The position numbers and the translations under genes were made by a program. A DNA stretch of 26,276 bases from Nymphaea colorata. Lineage: Eukaryota; Streptophyta; Magnoliopsida; Nymphaeales; Nymphaeaceae. The stretch is from the NCBI RefSeq assembly GCF_008831285.2, contig NW_022205163.1, forward strand, positions 1-26,276, given 5' to 3'. The notes under the pieces were generated by a model. It saw only the letters and a program-made list of their open reading frames with translations. It was not told the origin of the DNA and searched no databases. Position 1 is the stretch's first letter. Each line of letters starts with the position of its first letter. Below, in pieces: positions 9,880 to 19,797 of this stretch.

Positions 9880-10589
9880 GATTTGCAGATAAAAAAAGAC
9901 GAAGATCATTCCGAAGTTTCGAAGATATCAAATATGATATTTCTGAAACTTTTAAAGTTGTACCTCATGGCAGCCTTCTTGACCTTTTTGGACGTTAGAT
10001 AAAACAAATGAGCTTAATTGTTTATGAAGTCTTGCAGAAGGATTCTCATTATTTTTGTTTGTTATTTATTATTTTTGGTGCAAACAAATAGACGCTTGAT
10101 GGAGGGCAACCGAATGTAATTTCTGTGCTATGCCTTGTTGATCTCAAACCATTCCAAAATTTCGCAAACGTGATTTTTAATTTTTGCTTGGCGATAATCC
10201 ATTGACTAACGAAGGATAGGCCTCGATTACCTGTTCAAATTCCTAAAGAACATGCGAAGAAGATTGGAATTTGCATTGCGACCCTCTTTGTCATACTCTG
10301 GCTTCTCTTTATGGTCATGCTGAACCTGTTTCCTCTTGTTCTTTTTCGGTTTGGAGTTATTACACGATTACTTAAGGATTCTATTATTAACGAGAATATT
10401 TTCTGGCTTTGGAGGGATAAAAGGGGTTGCCAGGTCATTAGAAGGGGCAAGCATCTTGTCCTAGCTTATCATTACTTATTATGTCTTCATAATTTTTTTA
10501 TTCTATTAAGGAAGGTCTTTGGAAGGCTCGAACTTGTAAGTGGATATGGTTTAAACATTTTCCCACTGATCAGGAAGAGGCTGGTATGA
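9880..10589 (+). CDS. Unresolved multi-pass membrane protein (one in-frame TGA)
   Basis: One frame is open from ~9885 ('SFEDIKYDISETFKVVPHGS', then 'HYFCLLFIIFG') to TGA 10203-10205 and continues in the same frame past it ('RLPVQIPKEHAKKIG', then hydrophobic 'ICIATLFVILWLLFMVMLNL') to TGA 10587-10589. A 45-nt GT-AG intron beginning at the GTG near 10169 would remove the TGA in frame. A Trp/readthrough reading is the alternative. A second frame at 10440-10620 ('LWKARTCKWIWFKHF', then an acidic tail) may be the true C-terminus after a 26-nt intron near 10425. No family recognised. Start not fixed; ATG 9999 is the first in the main frame. Confidence 0.35.
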
Positions 10590-10897
10590 GTACCAAGGGT
10601 ATTGATAAAACGGATAGTAATAATGTTGGGAGGAATCATTTTACTTGTTTTATGTGTTGTTAGCTTATCTAAATATTATAAGAGTGCCTTTTTATTGGTC
10701 AAAACTTAAAACCAAAGCTGATGCATAATAAACGCCCACTATTATGTTCATTAGCTTCAAAAGCTGGATTGATCTGAGCAGTTTAAACTATCTTTGTAAT
10801 TTTTATTGAAACGATGATTATCATGAGATCAACCATGCCTATCAAAATTAGTTTTTACTTTTTCCAATATGAAGCCCAGAAATAAGCTGATCCTGGT
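10590..10897. other. AT-rich spacer, no clear gene
   Basis: No coding frame I can support. The next + strand frame opens at 10778 and has ATG codons at 10814 and 10898. Confidence 0.4.
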
Positions 10898-11257
10898 ATG
10901 AAACAACACTGGATTCCTTCAAGTTGTACGAGTCAATAGAAATAAATATTAATGGAACTCAAAGAAAAAAAAACAACTAAGCTTTCAAATAAAAAACATT
11001 AAAGACCCTATTGTGAGGCTTCATTCATGAAAAAACGTCCAAATATCCAAAGCCAACTCAAGAGATATTTTTCTACTCATAAAAATAAGAAAAATAAGAT
11101 AAGTAAGAGAATTCGTTAATACACTGATGAGTAATCTTCACTAAAGATGATAAATGACTCAAAAATAGCCAACAGATGTATCTATATTCATCCGAAAAAA
11201 ATTAATAGGCAAATGCATAAAGATTAATTTTTTCGAACAACAAATGAATCCAAATGA
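10898..11257 (+). CDS. Small basic hypothetical protein (may be the 5' part of the next gene)
   Basis: About 119 residues, very Lys-rich ('LKRYFSTHKNKKNKISKRI', 'HPKKINRQMHKDEFFR'), no membrane segment. The frame is open upstream to 10778, so ATG 10814 is another start. It stops at TGA 11255-11257, overlapping the ATG of the next open frame by sharing ATGA. Such an overlap is unusual for a nuclear gene. One gene with an undetected junction (an intron or one missing base near 11250) is as likely as two genes. No family recognised. Confidence 0.4.
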
Positions 11258-12224
11258 TGAAAAAGAATGAGTTTTGCCTTAATTTTACAGTTGCGCTTCA
11301 GGGAAAAAAACTACTGATAATAGCATCAAGAATATTTATATGATCTAATTGGAAAGAAAAATTCTAAGCATTTGTTATAAGCACCATCAACTATTAGAAA
11401 ATTCAATATTAACACAAATCAAATTTTTTCGTTCGCAAGGCCAAGATGAAGGGCTTGATATGATATTCGATTTTTTTCATCATAGAATTCATAGTTACTC
11501 GTTTTTTCCATCATCAATAAAAAGCTCGTATTATGGTTAAGAGCTTAGACCAATTAATATTAAAATTCATAATCTAATCGTTAGTGATATGAAAGATAAC
11601 CAAAAGTAGGAAGTAAACGCACCTAGCCAATCATACCGGAAGCTGCGACAACCTAGAATAATCGGCAGACACCAAAGTCCCTTCGATGGCAAGCACAGCA
11701 GTCTCAGAAAGCTGATGCAGATGCGAATACTACCTCCTCTACACCCACAAACTGATGTAAAACGCGCTGCAGACATGCCCAAGAATTGTTGTCCTGAAGA
11801 GTTTCATTAATCAAGCAAGGATGTATCTGTGATGATGCTGGGGAAAAGTGAAAAACTTTTAGGAGAAACTCCCAAATTCTCCTTTGAAAACATCGTCATC
11901 AGACATTTGGAAAAGTAACCGCAGTAGCTGGCGACCATAAGCTACGAATAGGAGAACAGCAAAAGGAAGAAATCGGATTTGGGCATCACTTTTGGTAAAA
12001 TTGCAAGGAAATTGGAGAGCCATCGATATACAGAGATGGAAGAAAAAGAAAAACAGCCGAAGGAAAAAGAGAAAAAGAGAAGACCGTTTGCTGACATTAG
12101 CAATTATTGTAAAGTTGGAAAGTATGATTCCATCTTTAAACCAGCCTTGATGAGAATGGATGAGGATGAGGTAAAAATGTCCAGAGATATTGCCTTACCT
12201 CCTATAAACTCGAAGCAGCTATGA
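11254..12224 (+). CDS. Basic, charged hypothetical protein with one 20-nt intron
   Basis: About 316 residues from ATG 11254 to TGA 12222-12224 after removing the intron 11271-11290. It has short hydrophobic helices early ('DEGLDMIFDFF'), then Lys/Arg/Glu-rich sequence ('EMEEKEKQPKEKEKKRRPF') and a C-terminus with 'FGKIARKLESHRY' and 'DEDEVKMSRDIALPP'. No membrane segments or signal peptide. I do not recognise a domain; a cytoskeletal or nuclear scaffold role would only be a guess. Several Glu are TAA/TAG. If joined to the upstream basic frame the protein would be ~430 residues. Confidence 0.55.
11271..11290 (+). other. 20-nt intron
   Basis: GTTTTG...TTACAG. Without removal the ATG 11254 frame ends at a TGA soon after; with it the frame joins 'ASGKKTTDNSIKNIY' and the long downstream reading frame. 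Confidence 0.6.
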
Positions 12225-12297
12225 TTAATTATATTAATGCTACTACCATCTACAATACCTTGACAAGTAATCATTCATCAGGCTCAAACAGAATAAA

Positions 12298-13850
12298 TCA
12301 TGTGCTGAAGCTGTTGGGTATGTCGACATCCCTAATCATGGCGTAGAAACATTTTCCCTTTAGGCTTTCCAGCATCATCTTTTGCTTTTTAAGGTGCTTG
12401 ACTGACCGAGCCACTGCCCTAGCTTATATCTCTGCCATGTCTTTTTCCGCCAAGCTCTCCACCGCTATCCTCATTTTATTTAGGTAGTTTGACTGCTTCC
12501 GGAGCAGTAGAGGAAGTAACTACGTTTTACTTTCAGGTGATGTTGCCTATGTTATAACTCTACGCTTAGGAGAAACCTGTTATGATGCTTTTTTTGGAAC
12601 CGTTGTCGAGTCTACCTTGCGGAAGAACTTTTGCTAGTTTATTTGATTATGCAACAGTGTAACCTACCTTCTTAGCTGGCTTTTTCCAGCTTAAACACGG
12701 TGGGATCATTGCTAAACTTCAAACTTTTGCATGATGGTTCCATGCTTCGGACATACCCAGGCTCTTGTTTTTCGCTACCCACTGTGGGAATCCTTCCCTT
12801 TCGATAAAAGTAAATCTATCTAAACGATCATCTACAGGTTTTTGCTGCTGTTGCTAATGGGCTTGAGTGTTATTTTTCCGATAAATTTCTTTGAGATGTT
12901 GATTAAATATTTTGGATGGTCTTGTCGCCATATTAACTGCATCAATAACATAAAGCATCATCATTTCAGAACTCCTTTTCAGCGTCTATGTGAAATGGAA
13001 GTGCGTTGAATACGATTTCCTGTATCTGGTTTCCCTAACGCCCACCACTGCGTAAAAGCACTGTCTTGAAAGTATCCTCAAGCGTCTTGCATTGTTGGGG
13101 TATACATATTACAGTGGAGCCAGCAGAACGCATCGATAATTGAAGAAATCCACCTTTTTATGGAGGTAATGTGCGAGTTTTTCGTTGATCTCTCTTGGGT
13201 CTTGCTACTATGATATGTAAGCTAGCGAACTCCGGTGAAAAAGTTTATACTCGTAAAGGTCTCGTCTAAAGGAAATGACGAACAATTCGCGTGGAAGCCT
13301 TCTATAATACTTCTCACTTGAGCCTTTATCTCCAAGTTAGAAGGAATTGACATCGCTTATTACAACTGCTTTGAGGAATTCTCTTCTTTTCTAAGCTGCG
13401 CTAGCCACCCAAGATTGAATGCAAATTCTCCAACACGGCTATGATGCATCACAAAGATCCTCTTTGTAAAGCCATCCCATGCATCTCCGAGAAACTCCTT
13501 CAGCTCAGCTTCTTCTAGTTGCTCTCCGTTCAGCATTAGCACGAGTTCGAACTTAGCAGTGTTCGTCAAGAAATGAAGAAGAAAACTGTAGAGAAGCAGT
13601 TTCTTTTCACGTCGATGAAAGTAGCAAAACTCATGTAGCTCTCGTTCTCCTACCTCTTTCTTTCCCAAAACTGTCCTGAGGAACTAATTTGCGGAAAGGT
13701 CGATGGAAAGTTCTTCAGAGGAAAACAAGTTATGAAAAAGCGAATTGGACGTAAGGAATTGTTTGAGACGAACTTATCAAGCACTTGCTCCATGATTTTT
13801 ACTCGATTTTTATTGCAGCTTGTACTGCTGCGCCGCCTATCTTCTTGCAT
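12298..13850 (-). CDS. Hypothetical protein, ~510 residues, family not recognised
   Basis: Starts at ATG 13850 ('MQEDRRRSSTSCNKN'; 13793 is an alternative) and ends at TGA 12298. It can be followed in order as 'ELHEFCYFHRREKKLLLYSF', 'LKEFLGDAWDGFTKRIFVMH', 'NEKLAHYLHKK', 'LSMRSAGSTVICIPQQCKT', 'VLLRSGGREGN', 'MMMLYVIDAVNMATRPSKIF', 'FIEREGFPQWVAKNKSLG' and a charged helical C-terminus ('LAEKDMAEIEARAVARSVKH'). One 23-nt intron (13208-13230) and five single-base frame changes are needed: four look like a missing base at T4/A4/A5 runs (13667, 13155, 12725, 12681) and one like an extra base near 12967. With these the total length is divisible by three. The number of breaks could also mean a decaying gene, but composition stays protein-like throughout. 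Function unknown. Confidence 0.5.
13208..13230 (-). other. 23-nt intron
   Basis: GTTCGC...TCATAG on the minus strand. Splicing joins 'SINFFTG' to 'EQDPREINEKLAHYL' with the right +2 frame change. Confidence 0.6.
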
Positions 13851-13927
13851 TTGCTATCTCTAAGCGCCAATAATACAAATATAAGAGTAGAGTCACACTT
13901 CCATTAGATAACAGCATAGAAAAAAGA

Positions 13928-16900
13928 TCATTGATAACGCTGAAACTATGAGCGCTCTTTATATGCACCTGGTCCAGGTACTGCTACCTTGTGTTCCTCC
14001 TCCACACTGAAAGGAAAGCGAATGTCACGACCTATTATGATGTTTTTCCCTGTTGTGTACTTGCGAGGCACTGAAGGAGTGATTCTGGAGTCTATGTGGG
14101 CACGTGAATATTCATTTACTATGTATCTATTTATCTTTTATTTTCTATTTTGCCGTAAAATTTGGTGAGACTGTCATTCATACCCTTTTCTTTTCTTTTT
14201 CGCTTCTTACCACGCTTGATAGGTGTTGTCTCTTTCTTCGAATGACCGAGTCGCAACTACTATAAGGAGACAGTTTATCGTTTTCCATCAGCTTAAAGCT
14301 CTCTGTTTTCTCTCACTTTACCTACTCCTTGATATCCCACCACAGCTTCACCCACAATTTTTGAATCTAAGACTAGATATGCCCTTATGACTGCTTGCTA
14401 AGCATCCAATTTGAACTAAGATGCATTCAGTATGACCCGACCAAGCATGCGTTGGCCATCACCATCAGTGTTGATGAGTTGAAGATAGATGTCCTGATGG
14501 TCATGAAGCCGAGAGAATAGAAATCCTGAACATTTCCAAAAGAAATTAGAGGCGTTTGTTGATTTTGAAGTCTCATAGTAGTGATGAGTTGGTACAAAAA
14601 CTTTGGCAAATTTACTACCGAAACAATTTTAGTAATAGTTGATGCTGATTGAAACGATTAAGAAATTAATCTTGCCTGCAGGTTGCTGAGTAGCCGGTTG
14701 GATGGTTTGCGACGAATACTTCGTTTGATGCTAATGGCCAATCACACTTTAACGCACTGACCCCACTTCTTCTTTGGCACTTCTTTTAGCCCATTCACTT
14801 GCATCATAATCGATTGATTTTAAGTCTTAAAGTTGGGGGCTTGCCCGCTTTTGAGTAGGTGTAGTGGGTGTTGGAGCTACGGAAGATTGAAGAACATTTG
14901 GAACGATTGCCATGCGCTAGGTATTAACTCCTAAGGAATTTCCCCTGCGCTGAGGTTCCCTATTTTCAGATAAAGGAGGTTTGTTCTATTATTTCTTTTT
15001 ATTGATTTCTGCTTCCCTTTCCTTCATCATAGCCTTAAGAACATTTTGGTCAGCAGTCTTATGGCGTGTTATAGGAACTTATTATGAGTCGTCATTCATC
15101 TAAGGGTCGCTCTTTTTGCTTGAATTTAGGTTAGAAATGTTATTGCTTGGTTGGTAAATTGGTATTTGAACTTTCTAAGGCTATTTTTTGCTTGCATTCT
15201 TAGATGGTTATGGACTTTTGGAATCCTTTAGATCGTTGCTAAATGTATTGTTGACCATTAATGATTGAAAAGATGGTGTTGGGTTGATAGGAATTAGGAA
15301 TGAACCTGCATTGATTGGCTATCTATATGACTTCTTGTGGTTTTGGAGCTATTTACCAGAGTCTGAACGCTCAGGACTGCGTTTACCTTCCCATTCTTCG
15401 TCTTATTTATCTTAGTTGTATATTACTGTTTTGTATTTCGCATTCTTTGTAAATCTCTTCGCAGGAAAGGCTTTTGCCTTTTTACCCAAATCACTGCCCA
15501 GCCTTTTCAATTCTTATATTCTTCTGCTAAGCTGTTATGAAGGCTATCTTGAGAGAGGAACATCATCTGATTCAATATTGCTAGGTTCTGGCTAGGGCAG
15601 GAATTAATTGCTTGATTGTGATGGAGACGAGTACATTTGCTGTGGCAATGTCTCGATGTGCTATCGTTTGATAGAAAGAGGAGTATTAGCTTTTTTTGGC
15701 GTTGAAGACTGGATTTTCGACTCATTTATGTCAACTTCATATTTATTTCTTCTAAAATTTTTATTACCTGGATATTGTCCTCCGGGTTTGCTTAAGTAAG
15801 CATTATTTGTCATCTGTGGGACCGCTGCAGGAACAGGAATTAACGTCCTTTCTTGCAGTTTATAAGCCGGCTCTTCTCTTGAACGATTGAGATAGATTTA
15901 TTTGATGAGTTTGTGCTTATCTCTGAAAGAATTTTCATTATCAGTTTCAGTAGGTCGTTGAATAGGCTCTATTGCTTAAGATCTGTTTTCGGAAGTGATT
16001 TTAAAAAGCTTTTGTCAAGCTAATTGGTTGGTTCCTTATCATTTGTGTTTGGCTATTCATAGATTGGGTCTAGTTCCATCAGTTGCATGGTCTGTATCTC
16101 TATTTTCTTTATCTCTTTAAGAGTATAATTGGCTTTTCCAACACGCTGCCCATTACGGTTGTATATGTCCACTATTTGTTTGGTTGGACCATCTTTGATT
16201 ATAAGTCCCTGAAGTCGTTCCTTATCAGCTGTCACCACCTCCAGCCCATATGCCTTCTTATCTCGAGGAAGGCGAACAGCATTTGGCCAGTTATATCTGT
16301 GTCCTTCTACCTCCATCGATGCTACTTTGTGCTTCAAAAGTTGAGAGCCGTCAAGGTCGATGCAATATATTTAAACAGCTTGAGGCAGTTTATCAGTAGC
16401 GAGTAATAGGTTCTTTAATTCTATGTGAGGAGAAGTGTAGGAAAGTTAGTTGAGGTACTCAAATGAGCGTTAATAACGCAAAATGGCTAATCTGCTATCT
16501 TCAATATCACAGTGCTCTAAATCTGACGGTTTTTATTTGCCAAAGTTGTTCCTGTACCAACGGTCAGTAGCATCCTCCATCTATCTTATAAGATTAAGCT
16601 CGAAATTGCTATCTTCGCTAACTCTAGGCCTATTAGTTTCCGCCTTCAACGTATCTAAACGCGATGGATGAAAGTCTCGCTAGTCGACTAATGATTATTA
16701 TGGTAATTTGATGTTTGCGTTCGTTTATTTTTGAAGGGAAATCTCTGGTTCTTCCGGAATCATATTTAGCTGTTTCCTATGTGAAAAATGTTTACTTGTT
16801 ATCGTAGTTTTCTACTTCAATTGTATATTCTAGACTCACCCGTTTACTTTCATCGTTTGATGGTAGGGACTATATGAGGAATGGAATACAGCTGCAACTG

Positions 16901-17290
16901 AACATTGAACATAGTTAAAATCTATTTCTGCCACTTTGCGTCCTTTGTTGGCCTACGTACATCCAAAGATGAGAAACTCTTCTTCGCCCTCGCGACGCAT
17001 GAGAAGTAAAGGCATGTTTCCCACCATTTTATCCAATCCACTATCGAGTTCATGAAAGGCAACGGTGAGTTGATGATTATCTGCAGTGAACGTCCATGGG
17101 AATCGCGTATTTTCTTTAGTTACTTTACCATGGATCAGTGGTGATTTCCACATGAGGTTCGATGCCTGGCTGGTAAAAGTGACATAGTAATCCTATATTA
17201 TGGAAAAGATACAGCCATAGACCTGCTGCCTATCCTGGTGACATTGCTTACGGTGATCTGATAGTTGAGAGGAGTCTCCCTCTCCTTCAT
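13928..17290 (-). CDS. C2 - disordered region - C2 - PGPGxY (SHIPPO-like) protein
   Basis: About 1,108 residues after two micro-introns (17193-17212 and 16830-16847). Residues ~6-100 form an N-terminal C2-like beta sandwich ('NYQITVSNVTRIGSRSMA|D', 'YYVTFTSQ', 'KVTKENTRFPWTFTADNHQL', 'AFHELDSG'). A middle segment ('VEIYCIDLDGSQLLKHKVA', 'YGLEVVTADKERLQGLI') may be a third beta-rich domain. About 400 Ser/Pro/Asn/Lys-rich disordered residues follow. A second C2 domain ('GKINFLIVSISINYY', 'KVFVPTHHYYETSKSTNAS', 'DIYLQLINTDGDGQRMLGRV', 'AYLVLDSKIVGEAVVGY') lies near the C-terminus. The tail is Lys-rich and ends with 'VAVPGPGAYKE', the PGPGxY motif of SHIPPO/ODF3/STPG proteins that bind along ciliary microtubules. 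C2 domains bind lipid or protein. A cilium or basal-body role is inferred. Two A4 runs (16010-16013, 14148-14151) appear one base short. Start ATG 17290 follows in-frame stops. Confidence 0.7.
16830..16847 (-). other. 18-nt (3n) intron with in-frame TGA in C2 protein gene
   Basis: GTAAACGGGTGAGTCTAG, phase 0, read as gta aac ggg TGA gtc tag if retained. Splicing joins 'YHQTMK' to 'NIQLKEKTTITSK' in the same frame. Confidence 0.7.
17193..17212 (-). other. 20-nt intron in C2 protein gene
   Basis: GTATCT...ATATAG, phase 0. Splicing restores a C2 loop ('GSRSMA|DYYVTF'). Confidence 0.75.
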
Positions 17291-17422
17291 TATCACTATA
17301 TTTTATTACCCATAATCAAGTCGACAATTCTCAGCAACCATCATGGAAAATCCATATCTATTTTTATGTTATTTTTTGGTTGGCCCCTGCCGATCCTATG
17401 ATAATAGAGTATATTGTTAGTG
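17291..17422. promoter_or_regulatory. 132-bp divergent promoter region
   Basis: Lies between the start codons of the C2 protein gene (-) and the kinase gene (+), so both promoters must fit in it. AT-rich; no specific motif assigned. Confidence 0.4.
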
Positions 17423-18706
17423 ATGATGAAACAGGAGGCCAAACAGAATGCAGCACACATCATGCCTGATTTGACTTTATCAGACTCTTCAGCCGGATCC
17501 CTTACCAATAGTACTCACTCTAACACCTCACGCACCGCCAAGTTCATTCCCGCAGAGTTCAAAAACAAACATATCGGAGATTCACCCACCAAATTGGCAA
17601 GACCGCATAAGAAGAGCGCTGAACTCTACCCGCCTTCAACAAGAAGCTCAACATCCACCCCTTCGACTCTCCATTTGGTAGTCAAAAGTCCATAAAATAA
17701 AAGCGCAGCGAGGATGAGAAGACTGAAAATAAGCAAAAAACGATGAGTATTGAAATTGGCTTTCCCAAACTTCGATAGACCAAATCCACGCAGTGTCAGA
17801 GCCCTAAAGCGGCCTGTTGGCTGCAGCCTTCACGTTTGGATGAGTTCCAGTTATTGCGTAAATTGGGAGCTGGAAGATTTGGAGAAGTATTTCTGGTGAG
17901 GTAGATTTGATGATATCCAGACATCGAAAAACGGGCTTTCTGGCTGCTCTAAAGATGATCAGTAAGCAGGGACTTGCCTGTTAAACCCAATAAGAGACGG
18001 ACAAGGCCATCAACCAGCAGGTTCGCTAGATCAAGTTGCAATCCTTCCTGAACCACCCCAGCCTTATCTCCCTATACGCTTGCTTCAGCGATGAAACCAA
18101 TGTCTATTTGCTGCTTGAATTGGCCACTGATGGGCATTTATATGCTGTGTCTTCTCGTGGGCATCGTTTCTCGGAAGAAGCTACATCAATAATCGTGAGG
18201 GAGATTGCTGGTGGAGTGAAGGAAATGCATAAAAAGGATGTAATACACCGAGATATAAAATTGGAAAATATTGTAATGTCAATGGTATTTATAATGGTAT
18301 TTAGGGTATGGCGAAAATATGTGATTTCGGATGGTCTGTATACTGTCCAAAAGAGTTTCGATCCACTTTATGCGGGACACCCCTATATCTTTCGCCTGAG
18401 ATGCTTGCAGGGAGAAACTACAACAAAAAGGTGGACATTTGGGCAATAGGAGCGATTGCTCACGAGCTTTATACTGCTTCTGATCCATTCAAGATAAAGA
18501 ACAGTGAGGATCTTTCCAAGATAATTAATGAGGACTTTGAGATGCATGAAGGCTCGCCATAATTGCGTAGCTTTATCAGTTTCATTCTGCGTAAAAATCC
18601 AGCAAAACGGCCTGATGCTGACACCCTCCTGATGCACCCCTTCATCGAGAAGTATAGGGACCTTGAGACCTCTGAATAAATCTGCAGACTGCCACAACAG
18701 CAGTGA
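17423..18706 (+). CDS. Aurora-like serine/threonine protein kinase
   Basis: About 414 residues. Residues 1-138 are a Ser/Thr/Lys-rich disordered extension. The kinase domain runs from ~139 to ~395: Gly loop 'LGAGRFGEVFLV', ATP-binding Lys in 'LAALKMISK', alpha-C Glu in 'QVREIKLQSFLNHPSL', catalytic loop 'HRDIKLENIV', 'CDFGWSVY', activation segment 'STLCGTPLYLSPEM' and 'KNPAKRPDA'. 'DFGWSVY.P' and 'TLCGTP.YL.PE' are hallmarks of the Aurora/IPL1 group, which acts at spindles, centrosomes and basal bodies. Subtype cannot be fixed. The alpha-C Glu (Aurora A Glu181 equivalent) is encoded by TAG (18027-18029). Introns 17901-17920 and 18285-18304 both break conserved motifs when retained. The N-terminal extension joins the kinase frame across an A4 run at 17699-17702 that seems one base short. 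Convergent with the next gene, 40 bp apart. Confidence 0.9.
17901..17920 (+). other. 20-nt intron in kinase gene
   Basis: GTAGAT...ATCCAG. Splicing gives 'EVFLVRHRKTGFLAALK', the expected beta2-beta3 sequence; it also removes in-frame TGA codons. Confidence 0.9.
18285..18304 (+). other. 20-nt intron in kinase gene
   Basis: GTATTT...ATTTAG, phase 0. Splicing joins 'HRDIKLENIVMSM' to 'GMAKICDFGWSVY'. Confidence 0.9.
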
Positions 18707-18746
18707 TACTAATATTCTCCACCAGTGCTTCATAAATCATACATGA

Positions 18747-19729
18747 TCATTACTGTTTGATGATGCCACGCTCAAGACTGATTGAGGAGTGCTAGTTTCG
18801 AGCTATTTTTATTCCGGTAATTGCGTGTAGAGTATGCACTGGGTCTCCGCTTTCGTTTGTTGGATACTTGCTGTAGCTGCACTCCCTTGATCTGAAACAG
18901 AGGTGGACGAAGTTTTGTACACCAGCATGGAGCAAGTTTTTGCCTGTTAACATGCAGATAGAAGCTCCAACCCAAAAACTGTAGCAACTGTCAGGTAGTT
19001 TTCCCACTCTCCCTTGCACGCCAATCAATTCCTAATCTAAATCAAAATGATATTACCTTTAAGGTTGGTGGCCTGTCGATTGACAAGAAAGGCTAAAGTT
19101 CTTTTGGGCTGCTTTGGTTCTTGTTTTAGCAATTTCAATGCGCTATGGCACAGTAGATAGCTCCAGAGTGGGACTAACAATGCGGTCTAAGCCATATCCT
19201 CCATCAAAGTTGCGACAACTATGGATATAGTCAACAACTTTGTCAATGTTCATACTGCTAAAATCGCCCAAAGCATCGCAAATCGTCACTGCAGAATAAA
19301 CAAAACGCAGGTCAGCTTCTTCCGAATTGCTAAAACTTGAGTATGATCCGTCTCTTTTGCGCAAAGAGCCACGCTTTTTAGGCAGGCCTCTTTATTGATA
19401 TGTTGGAGCCCGCCAGTCAGTGTCAGAATGTTGACTGCGGAATAAGTGAAGACGATGTGAGGCAAGTGGAAGCTGGTGTTGCTTGAGAAGTGAGCGTAGA
19501 GGGAAGAAGGCGCCCACCCACCAGAAGGAATTTCCAAGGACAACACGTATCCTTCAATCTTTTTCTTCTCCTCAGGAGTTAGTTTTTACAGGACTGCTAA
19601 TCCCTCCGTGAAGAAGTAAAGCATCATGATATGTGCAGTTTCAAACCTGCCTAAATGCTCACCATTCAGCGTCAACATCTTCCGAAAGTAGTGCTACGTA
19701 AGCTACCACTCTTGCTCCTCCGATTTCAT
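18747..19729 (-). CDS. PGGT1B: Protein geranylgeranyltransferase type I, beta subunit
   Basis: About 321 residues. This subunit carries the prenyl-diphosphate and zinc site and works with the shared alpha subunit to attach a geranylgeranyl group to CaaX proteins such as Rho/Rac GTPases in the cytosol. Seen in order: 'RFETAHIMMLYFF', 'IVFTYSAVNILTLTGG', 'INKEACLKSVAL', 'RKRDGSYSSF', 'DLRFVYSAVTICDALGDFS', 'SCRNFDGGYGL', 'ESHSGAIYCAIA', 'GVQGRVGKLPDSCYSFWVGA' (zinc-ligand Asp and Cys of DxC) and 'GDPVHTLHAITG' (zinc-ligand His). The 'GRxxKLPDSCYSFW' form fits type I rather than farnesyl- or Rab-transferase. One 20-nt intron (19037-19056). Three single-base gaps are needed (19363-19365, ~19187, ~19140), each restoring conserved sequence. 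The Glu of 'ESHSGA' is a TAG. Starts 69 bp downstream of the RBR gene on the same strand. Confidence 0.88.
19037..19056 (-). other. 20-nt intron in GGTase-I beta gene
   Basis: GTAATA...GATTTAG on the minus strand. Splicing gives 'RQATNLKDEELIGVQGRVGK', joining conserved blocks. Confidence 0.85.
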
Positions 19730-19797
19730 AATATTATACTCTTATACACTCCTGAAGATTCGTATGGAAAAATCTTAATTAAAAAGGTTCAATTTTA

